Source: Paenibacillus gorillae (GTDB taxonomy: Bacteria > Bacillota > Bacilli > Paenibacillales > Paenibacillaceae). Taken from it: a DNA stretch of 64,000 bases. The stretch is from the NCBI RefSeq assembly GCF_000513275.1, contig NZ_CBVJ010000093.1, positions 115,158 through 179,157 on the forward strand, written 5' to 3'. Position 1 is the stretch's first letter. Every line of letters starts with the position of its first letter. Positions 54,873 to 63,693 of this stretch are shown one piece after another. Position numbers and translations under genes: made by a program. The notes below the pieces were generated by a model. The model saw nothing but the letters and a program-made list of their open reading frames with translations. It was not told the DNA's origin and searched no databases.

Positions 54873-55150
54873 CAGTTATGTTCGACAATTCAATTCTCAT
54901 ATTTCTACAATTATGTCGAACGCATCCTAACCATTTTAACAAAGAATCTACATGCTGAACACCTTATTCTTATTCTAGTTTCTCCAAAAAGGTAGAAAAT
55001 TCGATGAAATCGTCTATTCTTTCGACATTCACAATTTTCGTAATTTTGTAAACAACATACAAATTCCACTGCTTTCTTTATAGTAATCCATTTCCTCATT
55101 TGTTAAAATACACAGAGGAGTAGAATCAAATAGGAGTAAGGAGTTCATAC
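54873..55150. promoter_or_regulatory. Divergent promoter region with three TTCGACA motifs
   Basis: Separates the minus-strand glycan operon from the plus-strand ligase-like gene. GTTCGACA (54880-54887) and TGTCGAAC (54914-54921) form a perfect inverted repeat, and a third TTCGACA occurs at 55021-55027. A TAAAAT hexamer at 55102 may be the -10 of the plus gene. No gene is visible. Confidence 0.5.
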
Positions 55151-57382
55151 ATGAGCGCACGTAAAAAAGTAACACGCAGTACTATCATTACTGAAAAACC
55201 ACCACTATTAAACTGGATACTTACAATCGGCTTAGCTCTATTTATCATTATTTTCCCTTTCAACAAAGCATTGTTTAACGGTTACGAGTACGCTTTTGAG
55301 ACTGCAATTTACAATGCAGCCATTTATGGTTTTGTATTACTCGCTGCTACTGTTATCTATGTTTACAGAGTTGGCTGGAAACTCAACAATCATCGAAGTT
55401 TGCTGTCGATTCTCGTCTTGTTGCTTCCTGTCGTTTATTGGCTCTCATCCATGCAGGCTGTTTCCAGCTACTATGCTGGCTTTATGGTAAAAGTGATGTT
55501 TCTAATGGCAGCATTATTTCTAGCAGCAATTTATGCAGGGGAGAGGCTGCCTGCCCGGAAAATCATTGAATATGCTACCATGTTAACTTGTTACATAGTC
55601 GTATTTTACGGATTGCTTATCTTATTTGGTCAGGAATATTTCCGGGACGGAATGTGGCTGGCACATGATGGCTATCGCCTTGCATCTGTCTTCCAATATT
55701 CCAATACGTATGCAGGTTTCCTCAGTGCAATTCTGCTAGCAGCTGTTTATTATGCAGCAACATGTACCCGCTGGTATATGCGTCTGGCGAATGCAATCAT
55801 GCTCGTTCCGATTTTCATATCATTCCTGTTAACCTATTCTCGTGGCGCAATCGTTATTATACCGGTCGTAATCCTTATTCTCGTTCCGTTTCTGCGGTTC
55901 GCTCAACAAATCGCTTATATCGTGTACACAGGGCTCACAGCTCTGCTATCAGTTGTCATACTGAGCAAGTTGACTGCCAACACCGATGCAATTGCAGCAA
56001 TCGTTCAGCCTACCGAGACAAAGGCGCCAAACCCAATCTCGATGTTCGACTCATTGCCTATACAAAGCTGGTTGCTGTTAGGGGCTGCAGCACTTGTTAA
56101 TGCCGGACTTATCCTGCTCATTCACAAAAAACTCTATCCTTGGCTGGAAACGAAAACGAAAAGGCTAGCCGAACGCAGATGGTCATTCGCTGCTGTTCCT
56201 GCAACAATTATTATAATTGGATCACTCGCAGTCATTATCTTACTCACAAGCAGCGGCGTAAGAGACTTGCTGCCTGACAAGATCGCAGCACGCTTTGAGA
56301 ACATTAACCTGCAGCAGCACTCCGTGCTTGAACGTTGGACATTTTACGAGGATGGCCTAAAAGTCTCGCAGGACTATCCAGTTCTTGGTGCAGGCGGTGG
56401 CGGTTGGCAGGCACTCTATGAGCAATATCAGCATAACCCGTACTGGAGCCGTCAGGCACATAGTTACTTTATTCAAACGCTCGTTGAGGTTGGTTGGTTA
56501 GGGCTCTTAATATTAATTGGTCTATTGGCCTATATTTACTGGCTCTACATCCGTTCCTATATCCGTTACGCAGAGCGCCGGGGAAGTCATTTCATCTTCT
56601 TTATCATTTCTTTGACCCTGCTCTTGCATAGCGCTATTGATTTCGATATGAGCTACATTTATTTAAGTGCTCTCGTATTTATCAGTCTAGGAAGCATGCT
56701 CGCTCCTTACGGGAAATTAATGCTTATTAACCGATTCGCTGATCAAAAAAGTACATCCTATAGCAAAATCATATATTCATCTTCAATCGGCCTGCTAACT
56801 ATAATTCTATTAATCACTTCAATCCGCAGCGCTAGTGCTATTCGCAGCTTTGATCAAACGATAAACAAAGCATCTAGTGGCCAGATTGCAATTAATGAAT
56901 TACTTCCTAAATTAAATAAGCTCATTAAATCAAAGCCTAATCAATCTGTCTTTTCCTTAACAAAATTCGAGGCGCTGGGTCAAGCCTATGATCAAACTCA
57001 TGATCGTAAATATTTAGAAGAAGGCATACTAACCCTTCAAAATGCTAAAAAGCATGACCCTTACAATCGTTCAATCATTTCAATGCTGAATGATGCTTTC
57101 AAAAAAGACGGAAATCTTCCAGAGCAGCTTGCTATTCTCGACGAGGGCGTCTCCAAGTTCCAATGGGATATCCAGTTTTACGAAAAAGCGGTTATTGCTA
57201 ATATTGGCGCTATGACTTCGGATGCAGCCAATAAAGACAAGTACCGTGAGCGTGTACTGGAGCTTGCTGCCGAAGTACAGAGCAGAACGGCTCAACTTGC
57301 AACATTGCCGCCAGAGCAAATGCAAGGCCGCTCCTTCAGTTTCACTCCAGAAACTGTCCAAGCCATTGAAAATCTCAAATAA
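55151..57382 (+). CDS. O-antigen ligase/polymerase-family protein with TPR-like C-terminus (WsfB-like)
   Basis: Membrane protein of 743 residues with about twelve helices. The Wzy_C-type extracytoplasmic loop (about residues 395-445) has LGAGGGGWQALYEQ and RQAHSYFIQTLVEVGWLG, where the His is the expected catalytic-site residue of this family. The last ~180 residues are a soluble helical TPR-like part. In Paenibacillus alvei a comparable WsfB protein transfers S-layer glycans to protein. It is divergent from the glycan operon and probably acts on the exported glycan. Confidence 0.85.
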   Translation: MSARKKVTRSTIITEKPPLLNWILTIGLALFIIIFPFNKALFNGYEYAFETAIYNAAIYGFVLLAATVIYVYRVGWKLNNHRSLLSILVLLLPVVYWLSSMQAVSSYYAGFMVKVMFLMAALFLAAIYAGERLPARKIIEYATMLTCYIVVFYGLLILFGQEYFRDGMWLAHDGYRLASVFQYSNTYAGFLSAILLAAVYYAATCTRWYMRLANAIMLVPIFISFLLTYSRGAIVIIPVVILILVPFLRFAQQIAYIVYTGLTALLSVVILSKLTANTDAIAAIVQPTETKAPNPISMFDSLPIQSWLLLGAAALVNAGLILLIHKKLYPWLETKTKRLAERRWSFAAVPATIIIIGSLAVIILLTSSGVRDLLPDKIAARFENINLQQHSVLERWTFYEDGLKVSQDYPVLGAGGGGWQALYEQYQHNPYWSRQAHSYFIQTLVEVGWLGLLILIGLLAYIYWLYIRSYIRYAERRGSHFIFFIISLTLLLHSAIDFDMSYIYLSALVFISLGSMLAPYGKLMLINRFADQKSTSYSKIIYSSSIGLLTIILLITSIRSASAIRSFDQTINKASSGQIAINELLPKLNKLIKSKPNQSVFSLTKFEALGQAYDQTHDRKYLEEGILTLQNAKKHDPYNRSIISMLNDAFKKDGNLPEQLAILDEGVSKFQWDIQFYEKAVIANIGAMTSDAANKDKYRERVLELAAEVQSRTAQLATLPPEQMQGRSFSFTPETVQAIENLK

Positions 57383-57402
57383 CATTGCAATCTTCCAAAA
57401 AT

Positions 57403-57424
57403 GCGCCCTGCTGGGGCGCTTTTT
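57403..57424 (+). terminator. Rho-independent terminator
   Basis: GCGCCC and GGGCGC around five bases, followed by five T, after the ligase-like gene. Confidence 0.85.
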
Positions 57425-57537
57425 CTCTCCCCTCTTTCGCTACTCTCATTTTTTTCAATGGCATGTTTCGCTCTTTTCTAGAATAAATAGCATTAGAACG
57501 TTCTGATTTGAATTAACGGCCGGAAGGAGAACGACTA

Positions 57538-58578
57538 TTGAATCGAACACGGAAAGCTGGATGGTCTTTCATGCTGCTGCGCGGCGCCGACAAGACTGTC
57601 AGACAGTTCCATGTTTCCAAACGGTCGGTCGTTGCAGCTCCAGCTGTAGCCGTACTTGCTGTTTCCGGTTGCATCGGCGGACTTCAACTGAAGTCTGCCT
57701 TCAAGATCAGCCACCTGGAAGACCAGCTCTCACAGCAAACCTCCCAGTTCGCGCAAACGGTATCCGCCAAAGATGAAGCCATCTTGAATCTGCAAAAAGA
57801 AATCACGCTCCTATCCCAGCAGACAAAGAATATGGAGACGAAGTTGAATGACCTGCAGGCGCTGGAGAATAAGCTTCAACAGTTTATTGAGAAGTATGGA
57901 GCCGTGACGGGGTCAAGCCATTCATCCCGCAATTCGGACTCCAGCGTTTCCCGTGGGAAAGTTCAGTCGCTCTCTGCCTCCATAGGGGGAAAGACGTCGT
58001 CCGTTATACCCTTGGCCAATTCGTCACAGCCTTCGGCTGAATTAAAGCGAATGGCCGCGCTGGCAGACAGCTCTACTCTCGACCTTCAAGCCGTAAGCGA
58101 TATGTTGGATGAGATGGAGCAGACGATGGCATATTCACTTAAGCAGTACAGACTGCGCCAAGCAGAGCTGGACGCCATCCCGTCCGGCTGGCCGACAAGC
58201 TCGCATCAGATGACATCCGGCTTCGGTTACCGAAAGGATCCTTTTACGGGAAAGGCTACTTTTCATGCCGGGATCGACATTGCCGGTAATACCGGAGATC
58301 CCGTCTTCAGCGCAGCAAACGGCATTGTAGAGGAGAGCGGCTTCAGCAGCTCGGAGGGCAATCATATAGTCATCGACCACGGCAACGGCCTGCGCAGCGT
58401 CTATATGCATTTGAAGCAGATCGAAGCTCGTGAAGGGGATACGATTGTCCGCGGCGAAAAAATCGGGCTTCTCGGCTCGACTGGACGAAGCTCCGGCCCT
58501 CACTTGCATTTTCAAGTCATGCAGAGAGATGAGGCGGTCAATCCGTTAAACTACTTGTCTCTTGTAAAGGAGGATTAA
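57538..58578 (+). CDS. M23-family peptidoglycan endopeptidase, membrane anchored
   Basis: Protein of 346 residues with TTG start and AAGGAG eight bases upstream. A single N-terminal membrane helix (about 31-50) is followed by a coiled coil (about 58-122), a Ser-rich linker, and an M23 LytM domain with GFGYRKDPFTGKATFHAGID (zinc His and Asp), HLKQIE and SSGPHLHFQV (catalytic HxH). It would cleave cross-bridges outside the membrane. The stop codon abuts the ATG of the bactofilin gene, a frequent gene pair linked to cell shape. Confidence 0.92.
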   Translation: MNRTRKAGWSFMLLRGADKTVRQFHVSKRSVVAAPAVAVLAVSGCIGGLQLKSAFKISHLEDQLSQQTSQFAQTVSAKDEAILNLQKEITLLSQQTKNMETKLNDLQALENKLQQFIEKYGAVTGSSHSSRNSDSSVSRGKVQSLSASIGGKTSSVIPLANSSQPSAELKRMAALADSSTLDLQAVSDMLDEMEQTMAYSLKQYRLRQAELDAIPSGWPTSSHQMTSGFGYRKDPFTGKATFHAGIDIAGNTGDPVFSAANGIVEESGFSSSEGNHIVIDHGNGLRSVYMHLKQIEAREGDTIVRGEKIGLLGSTGRSSGPHLHFQVMQRDEAVNPLNYLSLVKED

Positions 58579-59037
58579 ATGGCTATGTTCAAGGACAGCA
58601 AGCGGTTCTCCGCAACCGATACGCTGATCGGTCAAGGGACACATATGGAGGGTAAGCTGATTTGCGAAGCCAATCTTCGGGTTGAGGGTGAATTCAGCGG
58701 CGATATTGAATGCGTCGGTGATGTTATCATCGGAGAAAGCGGCGTTGCCCGCTCCAGTATCCACGGAAAAGAAATTACGATTGCCGGCAAAGTATTCGGC
58801 GATATAATCGCCAAAGGACGGCTGACAGTAACCGCAACCGGTCAAATTATCGGCAGCATCACTGCTCAATCGCTTATAATACACGACGGGGGATTGATGA
58901 GCGGCAGCTGCCATATGGAACGCGCTCACGAGAACAAAACCCGCCCTCTATCGGAGACGGATACAGCCTTGCCAAACCAATCAGCAGCGAAAGACTCCTC
59001 CCATAAGGAAAAGGAGAAAGCCAGACAAGCGGGTTAA
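58579..59037 (+). CDS. Bactofilin (polymer-forming cytoskeletal protein)
   Basis: Protein of 152 residues. A beta-helical core of about 100 residues has repeating V/I-x-G-x-I ladders (NLRVEGEFSGDIECVGDVII and following), flanked by a short N-terminus and a disordered, charged C-terminus. Bactofilins polymerise without nucleotide and recruit M23 peptidases; translation is probably coupled to the peptidase gene. Confidence 0.92.
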   Translation: MAMFKDSKRFSATDTLIGQGTHMEGKLICEANLRVEGEFSGDIECVGDVIIGESGVARSSIHGKEITIAGKVFGDIIAKGRLTVTATGQIIGSITAQSLIIHDGGLMSGSCHMERAHENKTRPLSETDTALPNQSAAKDSSHKEKEKARQAG

Positions 59038-59060
59038 TTCCTTTCATCCATAAAAATAAC

Positions 59061-59111
59061 AAAGCCGTCTGAAGCTTTCCCTATTCATAACGGGAACCTT
59101 CGGACGGCTTT
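59061..59111. terminator. Bidirectional terminator
   Basis: AAAGCCGTCTGAAG pairs with CTTCGGACGGCTTT with one mismatch, serving bactofilin and the convergent ABC permease. Confidence 0.85.
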
Positions 59112-59140
59112 ATTAGGTTGTACAGCGACTGGCCTGCTAC

Positions 59141-59932
59141 TTAAGCCGCCACATCGCGCTTGTTGAATACAAACCAGGTCAATGCGACAAACACGACATA
59201 ATAAACGCCCAATACCGCCAATGAGAAGCCAAGCGTCATGCCCTCCCTTAGTGGCGTTCCGTTCAAATACTGAACGAGATTCAGATGAATGAACAGCAGG
59301 TAATCTACCCAAGCGTAATTCAATATCGCGAATAGCCCAACGAAGGAATTGACGACCAGAATGAGGAACAGCGATAAACCGATCGCCAGTCCCCCGCTGC
59401 GGAACACGGCGGATATCATAAACGCCATGGTAGCCGTTACGATCAGAGAAATGAATTCATAGAAAAAGTATTGAATGAAATACACAGCCGCCGTACCTTT
59501 ATAGAGAGGCGCAATGGTATCCGACGCTGCACTGCTGTCATAACCGAACAACAGGGCATTCATAGCAAGCAAGAACAAGTAGAGCACTACGGTTTGCAGC
59601 AAGGCGAACAAGATAACGGCAACATACTTGGACAGCAGTATTTTCGACCGCGACCATGGCCGGATCAGCAATAGCTTGATCGTTCCTGCCGTAAATTCAT
59701 CCGCAACACTGCCGGCTGCAACTATCGTGGTAAATACCGTAATTAGCAGAAAACTAACTACAGATTCCCAATTAAATACTGACCACATCGAAGGCAGATA
59801 ATTGGAAAACAGTCGGGTACCTACTGAGATGCAAAGGACGAGCAGCAGCATAATACCAAGCATCACCCAGGTACGAGCCCTCCGGTAAATTTTCATATTT
59901 TCGTTCATGACGAGCCCTGCAAAATTAAACAA
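59141..59932 (-). CDS. ABC-2 type exporter permease
   Basis: Membrane protein of 263 residues with six hydrophobic helices and the family segment VADEFTAGTIKLLLIRPWSRSKI near residue 82 that precedes helix 3. It pairs with the ATPase whose stop overlaps its ATG by eight bases. Such pairs export drugs, sodium or bacteriocin-like peptides; the substrate is not indicated. Confidence 0.9.
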   Translation of the reverse strand: MFNFAGLVMNENMKIYRRARTWVMLGIMLLLVLCISVGTRLFSNYLPSMWSVFNWESVVSFLLITVFTTIVAAGSVADEFTAGTIKLLLIRPWSRSKILLSKYVAVILFALLQTVVLYLFLLAMNALLFGYDSSAASDTIAPLYKGTAAVYFIQYFFYEFISLIVTATMAFMISAVFRSGGLAIGLSLFLILVVNSFVGLFAILNYAWVDYLLFIHLNLVQYLNGTPLREGMTLGFSLAVLGVYYVVFVALTWFVFNKRDVAA

Positions 59933-60848
59933 TCTGTTCGCCCCCCGTCATTTCCAGGAATTGATCTTCGAGTGATTTGCCTTGCGCTCGGATACCGTAG
60001 ACGGAAACGCCAGCTTCTACAAAAGCTGCATTCAGCTTCGCTACCAGCTCACGATCTGCTTCTATAGCAATCGCCGATTGTCCGTCTGCTTCGGCCTTCT
60101 GGCCAAGCTGAGCTGCTACGGTAATCGCTTCAACAACATTGCCCACCTCAAAAACAAAACGCCTGCTTTCCGCCCCATCATCACCTTGCTGTTTGATGCC
60201 TCTAACATCAATCAGCTTGCCATTCTGAATAATGGCAACGCGATCGCACATGAGCTCCATCTCCGCCAGCAAATGGCTGGAGACGAATATCGAAATGCCT
60301 TCATCTTTGGCCAATTGCCGAAGATAATCGCGAAGCTCGCGGATACCCGCCGGGTCCAGTCCGTTCGTCGGCTCGTCCAGAATGAGCAGCTTCGGCCTAT
60401 GTAGAATGGCTTGTGCCACACCAAGTCTTTGCCGCATACCCAGCGAATACGTCCGTACCTTGTCATGAATGCGCGAACCCAATCCCACAAGTTTTACAAC
60501 TTCTTCAATTCGTTCATCCGAAATATCCGGGATCATGCGTGCGAAATGAATGAGATTCTGATAACCGGACAAATACTTATACATCTCCGGATTTTCCACG
60601 ATTGCGCCTACATTGCGGATAGCCTTCTGATATTGCTTGGTGATACTGTATCCATCGATCTTGATCTCTCCGCCGGTGAGTGACATGAGCCCCACCATCA
60701 TGCGTATTGTCGTTGTTTTGCCGGCTCCGTTGGGCCCAAGAAATCCAAATACTTCGCCTACCGGAAGGTCCAGTGACAGATCATTGATAATCGTCTTTTT
60801 TCCGATCCGTTTCGTTACGTTTTGCAGCTGTACAATTGGCTGTGAAAT
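59925..60848 (-). CDS. ABC exporter ATPase, likely ATT start codon
   Basis: ATPase of about 307 residues: FGFLGPNGAGKTTTIRMM Walker A, YSLGMRQRLGVAQAIL signature, LLILDEPTNGLDP Walker B, then a C-terminal domain of ~90 residues. The only in-frame ATG (60935) lies upstream of a consensus TATAAT at 60882-60887 and has no family similarity after it. Homology begins at ISQPIVQLQ, where ATT (60848-60846) sits seven bases after GAGGGGGG, so initiation at ATT is the best reading. Confidence 0.88.
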   Translation of the reverse strand: MSQPIVQLQNVTKRIGKKTIINDLSLDLPVGEVFGFLGPNGAGKTTTIRMMVGLMSLTGGEIKIDGYSITKQYQKAIRNVGAIVENPEMYKYLSGYQNLIHFARMIPDISDERIEEVVKLVGLGSRIHDKVRTYSLGMRQRLGVAQAILHRPKLLILDEPTNGLDPAGIRELRDYLRQLAKDEGISIFVSSHLLAEMELMCDRVAIIQNGKLIDVRGIKQQGDDGAESRRFVFEVGNVVEAITVAAQLGQKAEADGQSAIAIEADRELVAKLNAAFVEAGVSVYGIRAQGKSLEDQFLEMTGGEQIV

Positions 60849-60881
60849 AAAGCAACCCCCCTCGCTAATAACATAATTTAC

Positions 60882-60887
60882 ATTATA
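60882..60887 (-). promoter_or_regulatory. Consensus -10 element before the ABC exporter operon
   Basis: Minus-strand TATAAT, 34 bases before the ATT start. No good -35 is seen 17 bases upstream, so an activator may be needed. Confidence 0.5.
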
Positions 60888-60954
60888 GCCAACGGCATCT
60901 TCAAATGAAAGCAACCGGGGTACTAGAGCCCCCAACCCTAATGCAAAATATTCA

Positions 60955-60982
60955 TGGAAAAAGCTCCCCGGTCCCAGGGAGC
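60955..60982 (-). terminator. Rho-independent terminator of the 60-residue Cys protein gene
   Basis: Minus-strand GCTCCC and GGGAGC around eight bases followed by five T, 60 bases after the stop at 61042. Confidence 0.75.
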
Positions 60983-61041
60983 CCTCGCTTGTTTCTATAT
61001 CTCTTTATCTTTCTTCGCTTATTTCTTTCCCCCATTAATCT

Positions 61042-61224
61042 TCATATAACAAGTGTGATTCTATTCTCCTCGTCCGGTTCGTCCCCCATACATTCTTCGC
61101 AGCAGCCAAGCGGCTGTACAACCCGGAAAAAACCGGTCCGGAAAATCTCCCTTGCCTGCTCAGCCGGAACCATTGCGCCGCAGCCCACGCAGTAAAAATA
61201 CTCGATCTCTTTCATTCCAATCAC
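61042..61224 (-). CDS. Small cysteine-pair protein, 60 residues
   Basis: Function not recognised. The protein has CVGC (Cys12, Cys15) and GCCEEC (Cys41, 42, 45), which could bind one zinc or serve as redox thiols, and an acidic C-terminus. AGGAGAG precedes a GTG at 61224; ATG at 61215 is the alternative. It is 18 bases downstream of the LCP gene, on the same strand, and ends at its own terminator. Confidence 0.65.
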   Translation of the reverse strand: MIGMKEIEYFYCVGCGAMVPAEQAREIFRTGFFRVVQPLGCCEECMGDEPDEENRITLVI

Positions 61225-61242
61225 TCGCTCTCCTAATAGATG

Positions 61243-62214
61243 CTACAGCTTGGTTGGTACATCGCCGCCGCTCATCTGATTTTTCAGCAAATTATGGATT
61301 CGTTCTTTCTCGCCGTTGCCGACGATGTAATACCAGACACGATTAATCGTTGACCCGCTGCCGCTAATTTCAACAGTATCCACCTGCTCCAAATCCGAAC
61401 GATAGTCGGTTATGAATGTTTTCATCTCATCGAATGAAATATTCGTTTTTACACTGCTGCCCAACTGATCGAGAATTTTCTCGATCTGCTTGATGCTGTT
61501 GAATGTCAAGGCGCGCTTCAGCACCTGCTTCAAAATCTCGCGTTGCCTTGTATTACGGCCAAAATCACCCCGCGGGTCCTCGTAGCGCATTCTGGAATAG
61601 AGCAGCGCTTCCTCCCCGTCGAGCTTTAATGTTCCCTTATCGAATTGATGCCCTTCGTAAAAGAAACCAAACGGGTTGTCGATCTGTACCCCGCCGATCA
61701 AATCGACCATTTTAGCAAAGCCCTCCATATTCACTCGAATATAATAATCAATCGGATAATCGAGAAAGTGCTCCACCGTCTGCTTCGACATTTCCGCACC
61801 GCCAAACGCATAGGCATGATTTATTTTATCCGTCGTGCCATGACCGATAATTTCGGTTCTCGTGTCCCGAGGGATATTGAACATGAGGATTGACTTTTTG
61901 TTAGGATTGACCGCCATAACTATTAACGTATCAGACCGTCCCTTATCTTGTCCGCGTTCATCGACACCCATCACCAGGACGGTAAAGGGATGCTTGTTCT
62001 CGATTCGTTCCTTAATAGTAGGTTCAGTTGTAGTATTCACTTTCACTTCGGGGTCCTTGCTCTTATATTCAACAGGCTGAATGGGCTCGTAAATGGCCGC
62101 CGCCGTTTGTTTGACATGATGGTAGAGATACCAACTGTATCCGATGGCTCCAGCCGCCATTATTAATAGAAAAGCACTCGTCCCTATTACTGTTTTTTTC
62201 ACCCAAGGCTTCAT
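61243..62214 (-). CDS. LytR-CpsA-Psr (LCP) family glycopolymer transferase
   Basis: Membrane-anchored enzyme of 323 residues that moves lipid-linked glycopolymers onto peptidoglycan. One N-terminal helix (about 9-28) is followed by the LCP domain with VLVMGVDERGQDKGRSDTL, the Arg pair in NIPRDTRTEI, and KINHAYAFGG. C-terminal YSRMRYEDPRGDFGRNTRQ is the second signature. The ATG overlaps the PilZ stop (ATGA). It may act on secondary cell-wall polymers and perhaps on glycan from the 29-57 kb locus. Confidence 0.93.
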   Translation of the reverse strand: MKPWVKKTVIGTSAFLLIMAAGAIGYSWYLYHHVKQTAAAIYEPIQPVEYKSKDPEVKVNTTTEPTIKERIENKHPFTVLVMGVDERGQDKGRSDTLIVMAVNPNKKSILMFNIPRDTRTEIIGHGTTDKINHAYAFGGAEMSKQTVEHFLDYPIDYYIRVNMEGFAKMVDLIGGVQIDNPFGFFYEGHQFDKGTLKLDGEEALLYSRMRYEDPRGDFGRNTRQREILKQVLKRALTFNSIKQIEKILDQLGSSVKTNISFDEMKTFITDYRSDLEQVDTVEISGSGSTINRVWYYIVGNGEKERIHNLLKNQMSGGDVPTKL

Positions 62215-62633
62215 GTCGACCGGCTCCTTAGCTTTCGATACAGCTGATGGATTTTTAGTTGATTAGGACTTTGGCGGAGCATCTCCTGATTCAACAAACG
62301 AATCATAAGGGGCTGCATCCGGTTTGGAGGGTGGAACGCGACGCCGTATTCAAATTGATTGTCCCTCTGTTCCCGCCAGACGATATGACCACGCAACTGG
62401 AGCGAAACGCCAGATAATATAATTTGAAAATCGACCAAATAACCCTTGTCTACCGGAAGCTTGAGTCCGGACAAAAAACAAAGGCCCTCTTGGCTAATAT
62501 TAAGCAACAGCACATGCGCAACATTCCGGCTTAGCAGAAGCCCAATCGGATTAAGCAGACGCATTTCAGCTTTAATCCCTTCATTTAAACGCATTCGAAA
62601 AAAAGCTCGCTGCAGTTCGCTGTTCGTCTCCAT
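62211..62633 (-). CDS. PilZ-domain protein
   Basis: Protein of 140 residues. The c-di-GMP motifs are RAFFR (residues 9-13, RxxxR) and NISQEG (45-50, D/NxSxxG), followed by a beta barrel. AGGGAG precedes the ATG at 62633. Coupled directly to an LCP transferase gene, it may link c-di-GMP to glycopolymer attachment. Confidence 0.82.
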   Translation of the reverse strand: METNSELQRAFFRMRLNEGIKAEMRLLNPIGLLLSRNVAHVLLLNISQEGLCFLSGLKLPVDKGYLVDFQIILSGVSLQLRGHIVWREQRDNQFEYGVAFHPPNRMQPLMIRLLNQEMLRQSPNQLKIHQLYRKLRSRST

Positions 62634-62707
62634 ATTCGGCTCCCTATATGAAATGAGACCAATGCAGCTGCGTTTAAAGGAGAAGGCATCGGTCAATCCT
62701 TAAATAA

Positions 62708-62757
62708 GATACATATCGTATCTACCACTTCTTTCACTTTACGATACGATATGTAAC
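62708..62757. promoter_or_regulatory. Two GATAC-N5-GTATC-type operators in inverted array
   Basis: GATAC-ATATC-GTATC at 62708-62722 and GATAC-GATAT-GTAAC at 62743-62757. In addition, 62711-62722 and 62743-62754 are perfect 12-base inverted copies. The sites lie between the divergent PilZ-LCP operon and the XRE regulator gene and resemble the GATACAAAATGTATC box of the B. subtilis PBSX repressor Xre. Confidence 0.7.
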
Positions 62758-62774
62758 ATGTCAACTGAAAATAA

Positions 62775-62800
62775 AAAAAACGCCGTTATTTGCGACGTTT
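62775..62800 (-). terminator. Weak terminator-like hairpin on the minus strand
   Basis: Minus-strand AAACGTCG and CGGCGTTT pair at seven of eight positions and are followed by a T run. It would block transcripts entering the PilZ operon from the XRE side. Confidence 0.4.
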
Positions 62801-62879
62801 CGTTGCACATTAATGCTTTTTTAACATTTACGTATTAATATAGGTGTAGCGGGAATCGGTTAATTTAGGAGGATAAAGG

Positions 62880-63248
62880 ATGAGTATCGGAAACCGAATT
62901 GCTCAGTTAAGGGATGAAAAACGTTGGACACAGGAGCAAACCGCAGCTAAGCTCGGCATTTCTCGAGCAGCACTTTCTCACTATGAGAAAAACCGTAGAG
63001 AGCCAGACAGCGAGACGTTAGCAAAGTTTGCCGACCTGTATCAGGTTTCGATCGATTATTTAGTCGGCAGGACGATGAATCCTCAGTCCGCATTGAGCGA
63101 CGACGTTCGTGATTTTGTTGATCATCTTGAATTATCTGATGATGAAATTTTACAAAAGTATAACCTTAGCATAGACGGTCGAAAGCTTACCGCCGAAGAG
63201 ACGAAACGATTTATTGCCTTTGTGCGCGCGGAGAGAATGATGAACTAA
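62880..63248 (+). CDS. XRE-family transcriptional regulator
   Basis: Regulator of 122 residues. The helix-turn-helix is at about residues 6-60 (RIAQLRDEKRWTQEQTAAKL then ISRAALSHYEKNRREPDSETL). A C-terminal helical part ends DGRKLTAEETKRFIAFVRAER, the type found in PBSX-Xre-like proteins of Bacillales. AGGAGGA precedes the ATG. The paired operators at 62708-62757 make autoregulation and control of the PilZ-LCP operon likely. Confidence 0.9.
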   Translation: MSIGNRIAQLRDEKRWTQEQTAAKLGISRAALSHYEKNRREPDSETLAKFADLYQVSIDYLVGRTMNPQSALSDDVRDFVDHLELSDDEILQKYNLSIDGRKLTAEETKRFIAFVRAERMMN

Positions 63249-63385
63249 CGGTTCATCGAAATCGGAACAATAAGTTCAGCCGGCCATTTATCCTGCGGGA
63301 TCTCCAGCTGCTGAAGAATTTCTCTGATGTTCAGCTCGATGCGTTTGTCATCGGTATTAACGTTTCTCTCTCCATCTATCATCAT
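63245..63385 (-). CDS. Small hypothetical protein, 46 residues
   Basis: ATG at 63385 with AGGAG six bases upstream, 46 codons, TAG at 63247-63245 overlapping the end of the convergent XRE gene by four bases. The peptide is amphipathic and acidic with a central helix (RIELNIREILQQLEIP). No family recognised; the ribosome site and codon pattern support coding. Confidence 0.55.
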   Translation of the reverse strand: MMIDGERNVNTDDKRIELNIREILQQLEIPQDKWPAELIVPISMNR

Positions 63386-63693
63386 ATCCGACTCCTACTC
63401 TATTATAAATAAACTACAACATCGTTATTATACCTAATGATTAGTCGGGAATATGTCGGATGGTGGTAGCGACTTTCTTCTTTTTTGATAAATTTTTGTC
63501 GAAATTAATCCTCTAGACTTATTGAATTTGTCAATGAGTCAAGCTTTTTTCTATACTCATTTTATATGCTTGGCCGGGTCCTAATATGACGGACCTATTT
63601 TGCCGGGGATTGAAAGTTAAATGATGGGGCTGTGGCTGATTGGGCTACAGGCCTTTTTTATTGGTTTTGTGTGGGGGGCATGTGCTAGTTGCT
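63386..63693. other. Non-coding stretch before the repeats
   Basis: About 300 bases with no convincing gene. A plus-strand terminator-like hairpin lies at 63625-63660 (GGGCTGTGGC with GCTACAGGCC and six T) without an obvious gene before it. Confidence 0.5.

Noticed and set aside
62708..63248. Prophage immunity region
   Set aside because: Operators and XRE gene look phage-like, but no integrase, structural or excision genes or attachment sites are present.
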